A DNA stretch of 64,000 nt from Pseudomonas viridiflava (GCF_900589395.1 NZ_UUIS01000013.1:31711-95710), one strand, 5' to 3'; shown: positions 55,833-63,245, numbered from the stretch's first letter. Notes: generated from the letters alone by a model not told the origin. A program made the numbers and translations.

Positions 55833-56090
55833 CTACCCCAGCCGCCGCATGGAGAGCGTCATCTGCCCCATCAGGTCTCTTTGCTCCTTCAGTGAAAGCA
55901 CGACCTTGGCAATCGAACGGCTGGTCGCCAGCTCAGAGAGAGGGACGCTCGCTACGTACAACTCGATCTCACCGGTGTGAGGGTGGATGAGCTTTACCGA
56001 CAGACAGTCATTGGGCGCACTGGCGCACTCGCACTTGCTGGGCAGAAAAGCGGTTTCAAGCACACGCTGCAGCTCGGTTTTTGAATACAT
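55833..56090 (-). CDS. DUF1652 family protein (copy 1)
   Basis: 85 residues. The family pattern is an N-terminal ELQRVLETAFLPSKCECA, a middle LSVKLIHPHTGEIELYVASV and the SRSIAKVVLSLKEQRD helix. DUF1652 proteins are small soluble proteins of unknown function, common in Pseudomonas. The ribosome site is AGGGAAATCTC. A more divergent copy with the same relation to a DUF2388 gene lies at 59.7 kb. Confidence 0.8.
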   Translation of the reverse strand: MYSKTELQRVLETAFLPSKCECASAPNDCLSVKLIHPHTGEIELYVASVPLSELATSRSIAKVVLSLKEQRDLMGQMTLSMRRLG

Positions 56091-56308
56091 GAGATTTCCC
56101 TGTCAGGCTGTTGTCGGGCCAACCCGTCTGGCCAACTATAGATGAAGGCAACGATGATTCATTGAAGATTGCTCACAGTAACGCTCACACGATCCCGAGT
56201 GCAATCCAGGCTTTCATAGCGCGTTCGCCTTCTTTTTCAATCAGGCCATCCAGGGATGCTGAAATGCCGCAACTGCTATCATCAGGCCATTAAGGACAGG
56301 ATACACTC

Positions 56309-56629
56309 ATGAAACGATGGATTGGATTGGCGCTTGGCGTGGTGCTAAGTGGATGCGGAACCGTTCGAACAGTGTCGAACGAATCGAAAGCCGTGGACGA
56401 CCTGGCCAGATGGCAGACTGATTGCTATACGATCCCTCGGATCTACAGCGGCGTCGCGTATCAGTTCTGCAACCTGAATGGCCCCCCACGATCAGGGCCT
56501 CACTGGGCGACCTTGCCCATTCTTTTGGACATGGCCGCGTCAGGCGTTGCCGACACAGCCATTCTCCCTTACACCGGTTATCAACAATATAGGCGCGGCA
56601 GCGTACCCATCCGAAGACTTGAGTACTGA
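56309..56629 (+). CDS. YceK/YidQ-like small lipoprotein
   Basis: 106 residues. The lipobox LSGC lies at about residues 13-16 after a hydrophobic stretch (MKRWIGLALGVV). The mature part shows the YceK/YidQ pattern: an early tract ending RIYSGVAYQFCNL, a WATLPILLDMAASGVADTAI segment, and a final LPYTGYQQ. It is a small outer-membrane or periplasmic lipoprotein of unknown role. It is followed by a terminator and then by the attachment-site fragment. Confidence 0.82.
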   Translation: MKRWIGLALGVVLSGCGTVRTVSNESKAVDDLARWQTDCYTIPRIYSGVAYQFCNLNGPPRSGPHWATLPILLDMAASGVADTAILPYTGYQQYRRGSVPIRRLEY

Positions 56630-56738
56630 TAACCCTATATAAGCCGATGGTGCACCAGGCTTTCATGACAGGCAGGTCGCGCTGGGCAACAGCATGAAGA
56701 TGTGTGACTGGAGGTGAAAGACCACGAAACCCGGCGCA

Positions 56739-56766
56739 ATAAAAAGCCCGCACTAGGCGGGCTTTT
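56739..56766 (+). terminator. Terminator between the lipoprotein gene and the att-like site
   Basis: AAAAAGCCCGC pairs with GCGGGCTTTT around a short loop. It may end the lipoprotein transcript or, on the other strand, originally a tRNA operon. Confidence 0.8.
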
Positions 56767-56808
56767 CAAAGGTTTTCGCAAGCCGGCGAAGGCCTGCGAA
56801 ACCTGGGT

Positions 56809-56828
56809 TGGTGCGGAAGGAGAGACTC
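56809..56828 (-). mobile_element. tRNA 3'-end fragment (best fit tRNA-Leu): probable left attachment site (attL)
   Basis: The + strand reads TGGTGCGGAAGGAGAGACTC. Its complement is the end of a tRNA: GAGT (T-loop), CTCTC (T-stem), CTTCCGC (acceptor), A, CCA. The sequence that should continue the tRNA body is absent and changes at once to AT-rich DNA. Elements that integrate into a tRNA 3' end leave such a duplicated 3' end at their far border. The orientation matches the tRNA-His gene, which suggests the same tRNA cluster. The assignment to Leu is from memory of the GCGGAAG acceptor. Confidence 0.7.
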
Positions 56829-57075
56829 AAATAAAGTCATTAACCTCTTGATTTTTAAAGGTAAAAAATAGAAATACGATTTAAATGTACTTCTTGATGT
56901 ACTAAAAAATACCGACTGGGATTCCGATTGACCCCGGCACCCATGCCTAGATCCTTCATTATATAGCATCGAAGCAGCGTCCCCTCCTGCAGCGAGGAGA
57001 ACGAATACGGGATCGTTGCCCAGGTAAGCCGGTGCGGCGGGATTTGTAAAAACAAACGAGATTCGAGAGTCAAGG
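56829..57075. other. AT-rich border DNA between attL and the kinase operon
   Basis: About 250 bp without a gene; far more AT-rich than the core genome over its first 80 bp (56829-56915). It contains the short inverted repeat TGTAC...GTAC at 56887-56903 and must hold the promoter of the three-gene operon that follows. No confident -35/-10 pair is assigned. Confidence 0.5.
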
Positions 57076-57366
57076 ATGATATATAGCTTTGCTGAACATG
57101 CGTTCAAACGAAATATTCGCCTCCTCGAGGCAACCAAAAAAGATTTGGCTGAGCAGGTAGAGGCCCTTAGGTGGCATCGTCTCGATCAGCTCGCAGATGA
57201 TCTGGAGAACCAGCTTGAGCTTTTAGGTAAGCTGATAGAGCAAGCAGCTACCATAGAGATATCGTCCCCAGCCCAAGCCTGGCCGGCGCCTGCTAGCTAC
57301 AGCAGCCCGGGTCAGCAAGCAGGTAGCTCGGATCTGGCATCTCATGCAGCAGAACCTGCCGTATGA
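57076..57366 (+). CDS. Small coiled-coil protein, first gene of HipA-like kinase operon
   Basis: 96 residues. The first about 60 are strongly helical with heptad character (NIRLLEATKKDLAEQVEALR, DDLENQLELLGKLIEQAA), followed by a Pro/Ala/Ser-rich tail (PAQAWPAPASYSSPGQQ). There is no DNA-binding motif that I can recognise, so it is not an obvious HipB-like antitoxin. The ATGA overlap with the kinase gene shows translational coupling. A scaffold or regulatory subunit of the kinase is the natural guess. Confidence 0.7.
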   Translation: MIYSFAEHAFKRNIRLLEATKKDLAEQVEALRWHRLDQLADDLENQLELLGKLIEQAATIEISSPAQAWPAPASYSSPGQQAGSSDLASHAAEPAV

Positions 57367-58199
57367 CGAATACCAGAAACGGTACAAGGCGATTATGGCG
57401 CAATAGGCTCCGGCAAGGAGCTGGAGCCTATGAAGCGTTGATCATTAAGCATGGAGGGGGTACTCAAATGGAAGTTCGCTGGGCTGAACTCGTGAAGGGG
57501 ACAGAGCGCTCAATCGGAATAGGCGTCAGCGGTGCAAAGCGTTGCACGATTCGTGTTTCCGGCAAGCTCACTGGCGCAATTCTTAAAGGGGGCTCCAGGG
57601 CCGAAATAATAGCCGAGGCTTTTTGCGCGGTGCTACTAAGGGCTTGGGGCCTGAATGTGCCCGATTCATTCCTGATCGACATTGATGGAGAGCTTCATTT
57701 TGCCAGTGCGGATGCTTCCTACCCCAACCTTTCCCAGCGTCTCGGAATAGATCTAATCCCTAAGGGCACTCCCGAATATGATGCGGTCGTTAAGCACGCC
57801 TGCGCTCTCATTTGCAGCCTGCCATCCGCCCCCTTGGCAGCAGTTGCAGACGAGGCAATCGATAACCGGGACCGTAATTTTGGCAACGTGCTATGGGATG
57901 GTGCTACTGAGGCCTGGATTGATCACGCAATGGCTCTCGGGAATGGAGCTCGAAAAATGGCGGACGCTAACAAGCTTTGTATGATGGCCACACACGCGGG
58001 AGATCATGAGGTTTTCAGCCAGTCCGCCATAGCTGCATGGATGCTAATTGATAGAAGTCAGCCTGGCAGCGCTGGCGCAGCGATAAAATCCGTTGCAGAT
58101 CTTGATGCGCCAATCAAAGATATCTGCTCTAAGCTCTCATCTATGGGTAATAGACTTCTTGCCCGGTTCCCTTCCCGCAGCGACTTGTTGAGCCGATGA
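57363..58199 (+). CDS. HipA-like protein kinase (HipA_2 type)
   Basis: 278 residues. The kinase catalytic loop is AIDNRDRNFGNVLW (residues about 165-178; Asp-x4-Asn), and the metal-binding motif is WIDHAMALG (about 185-193), as in HipA-like folds. A Lys near residue 75 (GAILKGGSRAEIIAEAF) fits the ATP-binding strand and the E of the next helix. It lacks the HipA N-terminal barrel, like the short stand-alone HipA-like kinases. Family members phosphorylate tRNA synthetases or other targets. It overlaps both neighbours by 4 bp. Confidence 0.75.
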   Translation: MTNTRNGTRRLWRNRLRQGAGAYEALIIKHGGGTQMEVRWAELVKGTERSIGIGVSGAKRCTIRVSGKLTGAILKGGSRAEIIAEAFCAVLLRAWGLNVPDSFLIDIDGELHFASADASYPNLSQRLGIDLIPKGTPEYDAVVKHACALICSLPSAPLAAVADEAIDNRDRNFGNVLWDGATEAWIDHAMALGNGARKMADANKLCMMATHAGDHEVFSQSAIAAWMLIDRSQPGSAGAAIKSVADLDAPIKDICSKLSSMGNRLLARFPSRSDLLSR

Positions 58200-59053
58200 C
58201 TACCATGCTATCACCGTCAAGCAATGCCGCCATGCACTCGTGGCGCCCCATATTCTGGGAGCCAGTGGCCGGAACTGGTGAGCGAATGATGGCTGGCGTG
58301 GTGTTTGAATACGCTGGTACGTGGGAAGGCGTGCGAATTATCCGAGATGATGTGGTCGCCGCCCTGTATGGCGCCAGCTCATCCATTGGGGCAATTAGGC
58401 TGATCGAGTTTGGCCTTCGCCTATTCAAGGAAGCGGCCACCGCAGCTAATTCATTGGATCGTTTGGGCGTACCTATTTCCGGGCTGTATCCTGGTGAGCA
58501 AATGTGTACCGAAGCAACCTCTAGGTCCGAGCTGTTGCGCACGGCAGCGTTGCTTTTCTCAAGCCTTTCCAATATCGATAATTTCGATGAGCAAAGGGAG
58601 GAGGACATCCCAATCGCTGAAGAGGTAACGAAGCGCTTCGGTACGGAAGTGCGCGAGCTTGTGCGCTCTCTAAGACCTGAGCTTGACCAATATTTTGGAA
58701 GGCATGCAGTTCTGATAAATGGCGGAGATCAAGTAAAATTCGGCTTTGTTTCCCCGAAAGTTGCATCTCACTTCAATGTGGTCACCCCAATCCGACCTGG
58801 ACCTAGCGTGCGAGACGCCAGGGCTCGGATTTTTGAGCTGCAGCGGTGTCGAGAGCTGACCGGCATTGAGGTTGCTGTCCTGATATCCGCAGTCCCTAGG
58901 CGAGATGATCCGACACTGGGCGACCGTCAGCGGCAGAACCTTGAGAGCATCAATCAAGAGCTCAGTGGAGAAGCAGAAGCTGTTGGAGTAGCGTATGTTC
59001 CAGTGCTATCAGCACAGTCTGGAGCAGAGCGTCTTATCGAGTATGCTTCCTAG
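58196..59053 (+). CDS. Unknown protein, third gene of the kinase operon (DUF3037-like by position and pattern)
   Basis: 285 residues, soluble. The N-terminus (WRPIFWEPVAGTGERMMAGV, then VFEYAGTWEGVRIIRDDV) recalls the DUF3037 opening (xxxP..GERxNxGVVV), a family that I recall next to short HipA-like kinases. The similarity is weak and unproven. The middle is helical (RLIEFGLRLFKEAATAANSL), and the C-terminal part (ARARIFELQRCRELTGIEVA, VLISAVPRRDDPTLG) looks like an alpha/beta domain. Start codon overlaps the kinase stop. A terminator follows, closing the operon. Confidence 0.65.
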   Translation: MTTMLSPSSNAAMHSWRPIFWEPVAGTGERMMAGVVFEYAGTWEGVRIIRDDVVAALYGASSSIGAIRLIEFGLRLFKEAATAANSLDRLGVPISGLYPGEQMCTEATSRSELLRTAALLFSSLSNIDNFDEQREEDIPIAEEVTKRFGTEVRELVRSLRPELDQYFGRHAVLINGGDQVKFGFVSPKVASHFNVVTPIRPGPSVRDARARIFELQRCRELTGIEVAVLISAVPRRDDPTLGDRQRQNLESINQELSGEAEAVGVAYVPVLSAQSGAERLIEYAS

Positions 59054-59084
59054 TATCTGGAATGTCTGACTCACGCTTCTAAGC

Positions 59085-59110
59085 CCGGCCCAGCGCCGGG
59101 CTTTTCGTAT
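59085..59110 (+). terminator. Terminator of the three-gene kinase operon
   Basis: AAGCCCGGC pairs with GCCGGGCTT around a 5-base loop, followed by TTCGT, about 30 bp after the stop codon. Confidence 0.85.
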
Positions 59111-59165
59111 CTGACGCCCTACTCTGCTATGGTGCCGCTCCAGATCGCAGTGGAAGCATCGAAGC

Positions 59166-59492
59166 ATGACCATATGGAAGACCCTGGCAATCGCAGTCAT
59201 GGCGTCGGTGAGTACGCCGGCCGTGTCAGGTGACGGCGCCAACCCTATCGCCGCAGGGATATTTATCATCATTTCCCTGCCAACCATTTTGATTGGAGCG
59301 ACCACATCTCTCACGACCGAGCCGCCAGAGGCCTTCAAATCGGCAAAATCCGATGCCCTAGCGTTCATCGGCTCAGACGGCGAGATTCGTGGTGCGGAAT
59401 TTGAGCAGGCTTCGCGGCACTATCGCTTGACCTATGCATCCCCGCTCATGTCAGACATGCAACTGGCCCAGGCAATCGCAACGGCTCATTGA
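59166..59492 (+). CDS. DUF2388 family exported protein (copy 2)
   Basis: 108 residues, exactly as long as copy 1. Signal peptide TIWKTLAIAVMASVSTPAVS. The family block FKSAKSDALAFIGSDGEIRG, EQASRHYR and SDMQLAQAIA agrees with copy 1 nearly residue for residue, while the linker differs. It lies inside the presumed element, 110 bp after the kinase operon, and again has a DUF1652 gene convergent to it. Function unknown. Confidence 0.8.
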   Translation: MTIWKTLAIAVMASVSTPAVSGDGANPIAAGIFIIISLPTILIGATTSLTTEPPEAFKSAKSDALAFIGSDGEIRGAEFEQASRHYRLTYASPLMSDMQLAQAIATAH

Positions 59493-59549
59493 CTGCAAAT
59501 TCACGCTTTTTTCACTGCGTGCCGAGCATGATCAAGCTCTATCAGACAT

Positions 59550-59579
59550 TAAGCCCGTTGATCCCCATCGCGGGCTTTT
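59550..59579 (+). terminator. Stem-loop after DUF2388 copy 2
   Basis: AAGCCCG pairs with CGGGCTT across a 14-base loop and is followed by TTCTTT. Moderate candidate. Confidence 0.55.
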
Positions 59580-59676
59580 CTTTGCCTGCGCACTTGATGG
59601 GACCTCCCCCTGCTCCATTTCCATATCCCTGCATCCAGCCTCAAGACCTGCTGAAGCTCCATTGATTGGTCCAACC

Positions 59677-59937
59677 CTACCCCCGCCCCTTGAGCCCCTC
59701 CTTCTCTCCGGCCTGCACTCGCCTGGCCTCCTCCTTGATTTCTCCCACAAGCGCAGCAATGGCTCGACCTCCGCTCAGCTTGGCTGTTGATATTCCTGTC
59801 ACTGTCAGCACCTCAAAATCAGTGTCAGGAGCTTTCAGCTCGATTGTCATGGATCCGGCAGGCGTGATCGTGCACTTGCACGTCAATGGGCGAAAAGCGA
59901 CTTCCATTACATGTCGCAGCTCAAGGTGAGAAAGCAT
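59677..59937 (-). CDS. DUF1652 family protein (copy 2)
   Basis: 86 residues with the family pattern LELRHVMEVAFRPLTCKCTI, then SMTIELKAPDTDFEVLTVTG and GRAIAALVGEIKEE. AAGGACGTCACC supplies the ribosome site. It is closer to the typical DUF1652 consensus than copy 1. Convergent with DUF2388 copy 2. Confidence 0.82.
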   Translation of the reverse strand: MLSHLELRHVMEVAFRPLTCKCTITPAGSMTIELKAPDTDFEVLTVTGISTAKLSGGRAIAALVGEIKEEARRVQAGEKEGLKGRG

Positions 59938-60176
59938 GGTGACGTCCTTATCCCGGGTTTTGGTTCAGCACGAAGCTTAGTCTGGGCTTGGACGTTTGCC
60001 ACACTAGCCATGCCGCTGGCCGCTCACGCTAGCCCAGACACATCAGAGCGCAGGTGAAAATCGACAAGCGCATTGAGGTCCCTCAGACTGGGATCTACCG
60101 CGCTGGCTTCACTCGCCGCCCAGTGTGGATCAAGGTTGCCATCAATTCCCGCTCATACCCGATCCGCTGCCGGCTT

Positions 60177-60356
60177 TCAGCTAGCAGCGCCCTCACCTTC
60201 ACCTCCAGGCTGGCGGCCCTCTTGAGGCCGGCACGGGACGGCCAAGGGCGCTTCGACGCGGACGGTGCGAACCTCAGGCGCGGGGGGTGTGCAGGCGGGC
60301 AGCAGCAGGCTGGTTGAAAAAATCGCGAATCCGCAGGAAAATGTGGTTGACAAAGG
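60177..60356 (-). pseudogene. Rz1-like o-spanin relic
   Basis: The minus-strand frame reads FSTSLLLPACTPPAPEVRTV followed by RVEAPLAVPCRP. A lipobox (LLPAC) followed by a Pro-rich segment and VPCR is what phage Rz1 lipoproteins look like. Beyond that the frame turns into a low-complexity GGEGEG tail and stops. No Rz frame overlaps it, and a complete spanin pair lies at 62.1-62.7 kb. A leftover of another lysis module is likely. The upstream boundary is not certain. Confidence 0.45.
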
Positions 60357-60625
60357 CCTTGTCAGCTGACCTGCCTTTTCCTTCGACTCGTCAACCGGGG
60401 CAAGCTGGCTAGGAATAATTTCCTCCTCGCTAAAAAAGTAGTCCACTACGATCAAGGCCTTTGCATTCTCTCTCATTCAAAAGTGACTATCTTCCAGCTT
60501 GGCTTTACAAAAATACATTTTTTTAGGCTACATTCTATCAGCCTGAACCATATGCATAAAAGAATGTTACACACTATCCAGCCACATCAGACGCTTTAAT
60601 ACAAGGACTTAGAAGGAACATGCAT
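60357..60625. other. AT-rich leader of the AlbA_2 gene
   Basis: No gene is supported here. From about 60480 on the base composition becomes AT-rich, like the gene that follows, so the imported segment probably starts near here. The stretch should contain that gene's promoter. Confidence 0.45.
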
Positions 60626-62008
60626 ATGTTTGATCCATTTAACAAAAGCCCCGACGACCTTAACGCAAATGATCTGCTGGCACTAAAAAACGTAAGGGAA
60701 GGTTGGTACATTGAATACAAGCAGGAGGTACCTAAATCAGATTCCATAGCAAAATCTATTTCAGCCATGGCTAACAGCTATGGCGGCTGGGTCTTCTATG
60801 GTATAAAAGAAGAAAGCAAAGAAAACAGTGTGGCTGGCGAATTCCCTGGAGTGAGCATAAGCGAAGCTGACAGTTCTCTTCAAAAAATCAGACAAGCTGT
60901 CGCAAATGCACTTAGCCCGAGTTGCCACTTTGAGACATTTCTATTGAAGGGGCCATGCGAGGAAATAGGGCTTACAGAAAACAAGTGCATAATTTGCGTA
61001 GCCATACCTCAGAGCATTGAAGCGCCACACATTCATAGCAAAGGAGTCATATACCGAAGAGTTGCCGACGGCTCCGAGCCCGTTGCAGAAACTGATCGCT
61101 ACATGATTGAAAAAATGTTTCAAAGAAATGAATTTCTAATAAAAAAATTCAAGGACTGGATTGATGACGATTTTGATTTATCAGACGTCGAATCGGATGC
61201 GCCATTTTTAAGACTGCTCATAGCGCCAAACATATGGAGAGCACCTCGAAGCCAGTTCAAAATAAACATAGACACGATAATGAAAACCCTAAACAGTCAC
61301 GATGGTAGAAGAACAGGAATACCTTTCGACACAATATACTCATCAACAACCGGAGTGATTGCTAGGCAGTGCACGAACAACGACCCTACCTCAGCCAACC
61401 TGACATGGCAGTTTTATGAAGATCTTAGGAGCGAGGTATTGATCCCACTAGCATGGTGCCGAGGAGACACAAACTATATATATAATACCCTTCGAAAATC
61501 AAAGCACGTTAGAGAATTTACTGACTTATTAGACGCCACTGCATCCAAAACAATAACAGTGGTAAACCTCAGCATGCTGCACAACCTTCTCGCCGGCATA
61601 GTAGAATCCTTAAGAGCAATATTAAAAGAAGCTCAATGGCCTCAAAGCTTTTATATAAAGGCTAAAATCACAAATATATCTCGCACCATTCCTTTTTTCG
61701 ACAGTAATTTCTTTATAGAACACTTACGAAAAAACGGCATCCCTGTTTCACTTACTAAATCTTCCATTGCACCTTCAGGAAAACACCCAGAATCTTTTGA
61801 CTTCATTGATAGCAACACCGACACTGAAGACGAGCACGTTCAAGCAATGATCCAAGCGACCAGATGCTTTATACCGATTTCGGAAGCCTTTGGCCTTCCC
61901 TTTAGACACATGTTAAATGAGTCAATAAAAAACAAATCTAGCAACGAGCACAATGCGTTATTCGAGCAGCTAATAGAAACAGGAATTCGAACATCATCAC
62001 AGAAATAA
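60626..62008 (+). CDS. Schlafen/AlbA_2-type ATP-binding domain protein; candidate defence cargo
   Basis: About 460 residues from the second ATG, which is 8 nt from AGAAGGA (the first is only 2 nt away). Residues about 20-150 carry the AlbA_2 pattern: VREGWYIEYKQEVPKSDSIA (ExK), ISAMANSYGGWVFYGIKEES, then a strand IICVAIPQS and GVIYRRVADGSEPV. The C-terminal about 290 residues match nothing that I know. The gene is far more AT-rich than the host and oriented against the flanking lysis genes, typical of phage-carried cargo (moron). AlbA_2/Schlafen domains occur in nucleic-acid-targeting and defence proteins. The actual role is unknown. Confidence 0.75.
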   Translation: MFDPFNKSPDDLNANDLLALKNVREGWYIEYKQEVPKSDSIAKSISAMANSYGGWVFYGIKEESKENSVAGEFPGVSISEADSSLQKIRQAVANALSPSCHFETFLLKGPCEEIGLTENKCIICVAIPQSIEAPHIHSKGVIYRRVADGSEPVAETDRYMIEKMFQRNEFLIKKFKDWIDDDFDLSDVESDAPFLRLLIAPNIWRAPRSQFKINIDTIMKTLNSHDGRRTGIPFDTIYSSTTGVIARQCTNNDPTSANLTWQFYEDLRSEVLIPLAWCRGDTNYIYNTLRKSKHVREFTDLLDATASKTITVVNLSMLHNLLAGIVESLRAILKEAQWPQSFYIKAKITNISRTIPFFDSNFFIEHLRKNGIPVSLTKSSIAPSGKHPESFDFIDSNTDTEDEHVQAMIQATRCFIPISEAFGLPFRHMLNESIKNKSSNEHNALFEQLIETGIRTSSQK

Positions 62009-62086
62009 TAAACTGGAATTTTTCTTAAACAGAATTCTGATTAGGCCCTGGGAGGGCTATTGCCCCCTCCCGCTCTTGAGGCTTTT

Positions 62087-62665
62087 TCATCGGTGATATT
62101 TTAATACCCCAGCCACATAATCTTGACAGGCCTGAAGCGCCCTCAATCCATCGTCACCGTCGCCGGTGATGCCGACAATTCGTTGAGCATGCGCTGGGTC
62201 AAGTTCGGCTCGCGTGGCGTCATGAACCACGCTGCCGGCGGCGGTGGTTTCTCGCACCCCACCATCACCACCTGGGGCGACAAGGGGGTCTGCAAGGAGG
62301 ACTGACAGCCGCAGGTCAGCAGTAGCAAGCCGGTCACGCAGGCGAGCCCGATCGTTCTGAGCATTTTTCATTTCCATATAGTGTTTTTGGTCTTGCGCCT
62401 GCAGGCGATTCTCCAGGGCGCGGCGCTGATCCTGCTGCAACTGCAGTTGCTCGATGACAGCCGTTGCAGCCGCCTCGCGCTCTTTGCCGTGCTGTTCTGC
62501 CTTCTCGGCAAGCGTCTTGTTGTAACCTGCGTCCAGTTCGATCAGCTGTTTTTCGTATGCGTTGGCCTGCCAGTTCCAGGCGCCGCAGGCACCGAGGAGC
62601 AGCACCAGGAACAGCCCACCCAGGGCCGCCCACGCCCGGGCTGGAATATCAGCGAGCCCGATCAT
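62087..62665 (-). CDS. Phage i-spanin Rz
   Basis: 192 residues with one N-terminal membrane helix (ALGGLFLVLLLGACGAWNWQA) in an N-in C-out layout, a long coiled coil (TLAEKAEQHGKEREAAATAV ... QLQQDQRRALENRLQ) and a variable C-terminus. This is the standard inner-membrane spanin that fuses with the o-spanin to break the outer membrane at lysis. It overlaps the endolysin stop codon by 4 bp and contains a second lipoprotein gene in another frame. Confidence 0.88.
   Translation of the reverse strand: MIGLADIPARAWAALGGLFLVLLLGACGAWNWQANAYEKQLIELDAGYNKTLAEKAEQHGKEREAAATAVIEQLQLQQDQRRALENRLQAQDQKHYMEMKNAQNDRARLRDRLATADLRLSVLLADPLVAPGGDGGVRETTAAGSVVHDATRAELDPAHAQRIVGITGDGDDGLRALQACQDYVAGVLKYHR
62143..62364 (-). 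CDS. Phage o-spanin Rz1, embedded in Rz in another frame
   Basis: 73 residues, wholly inside the Rz gene. The lipobox is LLTCGC (residues about 15-20) behind a short hydrophobic signal. The mature chain has the Pro-rich segment KPPPPAAWFMTPREPNLT typical of Rz1. The nested arrangement is the same as in phage lambda. It forms the outer-membrane half of the spanin complex. Confidence 0.85.
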   Translation of the reverse strand: MLRTIGLACVTGLLLLTCGCQSSLQTPLSPQVVMVGCEKPPPPAAWFMTPREPNLTQRMLNELSASPATVTMD

Positions 62666-63198
62666 GCCAAGGCCCCGCCGCTGGCCGCGTACATGGCCAG
62701 CAGATCCGCCTCGGGCACTTCCTCCTGGACACGCTCATTGGCATAAATCTCCAGCATCTGAGCCAGCTTGTGCTCCCGCTGGCCATAGCCGGCACCAGGC
62801 AGGCTCGCCCAGATCGGCGCAGCCTTGGCGATGGCTCGCTGAATCTGGCCGGACTGAATGAAGGGCATTGCCCCGCACTCGATCAGCAGCTTGATCGCGG
62901 CCAGGTCCTGGGCCTCGGGAATGAACCGGCCGATGAAACCGTAATTCTTCACGATGGAGGCCCAGGTACCGCGCAGGAACTGGTACCGGCCAGCCGCCGA
63001 CGAGTTGATCTTGTAGCGCGGCAGCCACACCAGCTGGCCAGGGTGCTTGCTGTAGTCGCTGAACAGCTTGCCGCCGACCATCACGTTATAACCATCGTCG
63101 CTAGCCTTGATTGTGGATGTGCCCTCTGACCAGGCGAGCATGTCGAGGAAGGCCAAGACGTTTTTGCCGCCGGCGCGTGCTGCGTCGATTCGTGCCAT
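62662..63198 (-). CDS. Phage endolysin, lambda-R-like transglycosylase (GH104)
   Basis: 178 residues, no signal peptide. The catalytic segment is LDMLAWSEGTST, with the Glu after WS, and later YNVMVGGKLFSDYSKHP, then AAGRYQFLRGTWASI, all matching lambda R lytic transglycosylases. It cuts peptidoglycan once the holin opens the inner membrane. No holin is seen between it and the right edge. Start follows TCTGGAGAAAATGA. It is translationally coupled to Rz (4-bp overlap). Confidence 0.92.
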   Translation of the reverse strand: MARIDAARAGGKNVLAFLDMLAWSEGTSTIKASDDGYNVMVGGKLFSDYSKHPGQLVWLPRYKINSSAAGRYQFLRGTWASIVKNYGFIGRFIPEAQDLAAIKLLIECGAMPFIQSGQIQRAIAKAAPIWASLPGAGYGQREHKLAQMLEIYANERVQEEVPEADLLAMYAASGGALA

Positions 63199-63215
63199 TC
63201 ATTTTCTCCAGACGT

Positions 63216-63245
63216 AAAAAAACCCGCGCTGGGCGGGCTTTTTTC
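63216..63245 (-). terminator. Terminator between lipoprotein gene and endolysin gene
   Basis: AAAAAACCCGC pairs with GCGGGCTTTTTT around a short loop; A- and T-tracts at both ends allow function in either direction. Confidence 0.88.

Noticed and set aside
56829..57075. Sigma-70 promoter for the kinase operon
   Set aside because: Several TTGATT- and TATAT-like hexamers occur, but none pairs at 16-18 bp with a good partner; calling one would be arbitrary in such AT-rich DNA.
57076..57366. HipB-like antitoxin as first gene of the kinase operon
   Set aside because: The protein lacks a helix-turn-helix pattern and looks like a coiled coil with a Pro-rich tail, so it was not called an antitoxin.
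60054..60317. 87-codon + strand frame opposite the Rz1 relic
   Set aside because: GTG start, no good ribosome site, Arg-rich translation without family resemblance; the minus strand gives a more meaningful spanin-like peptide.
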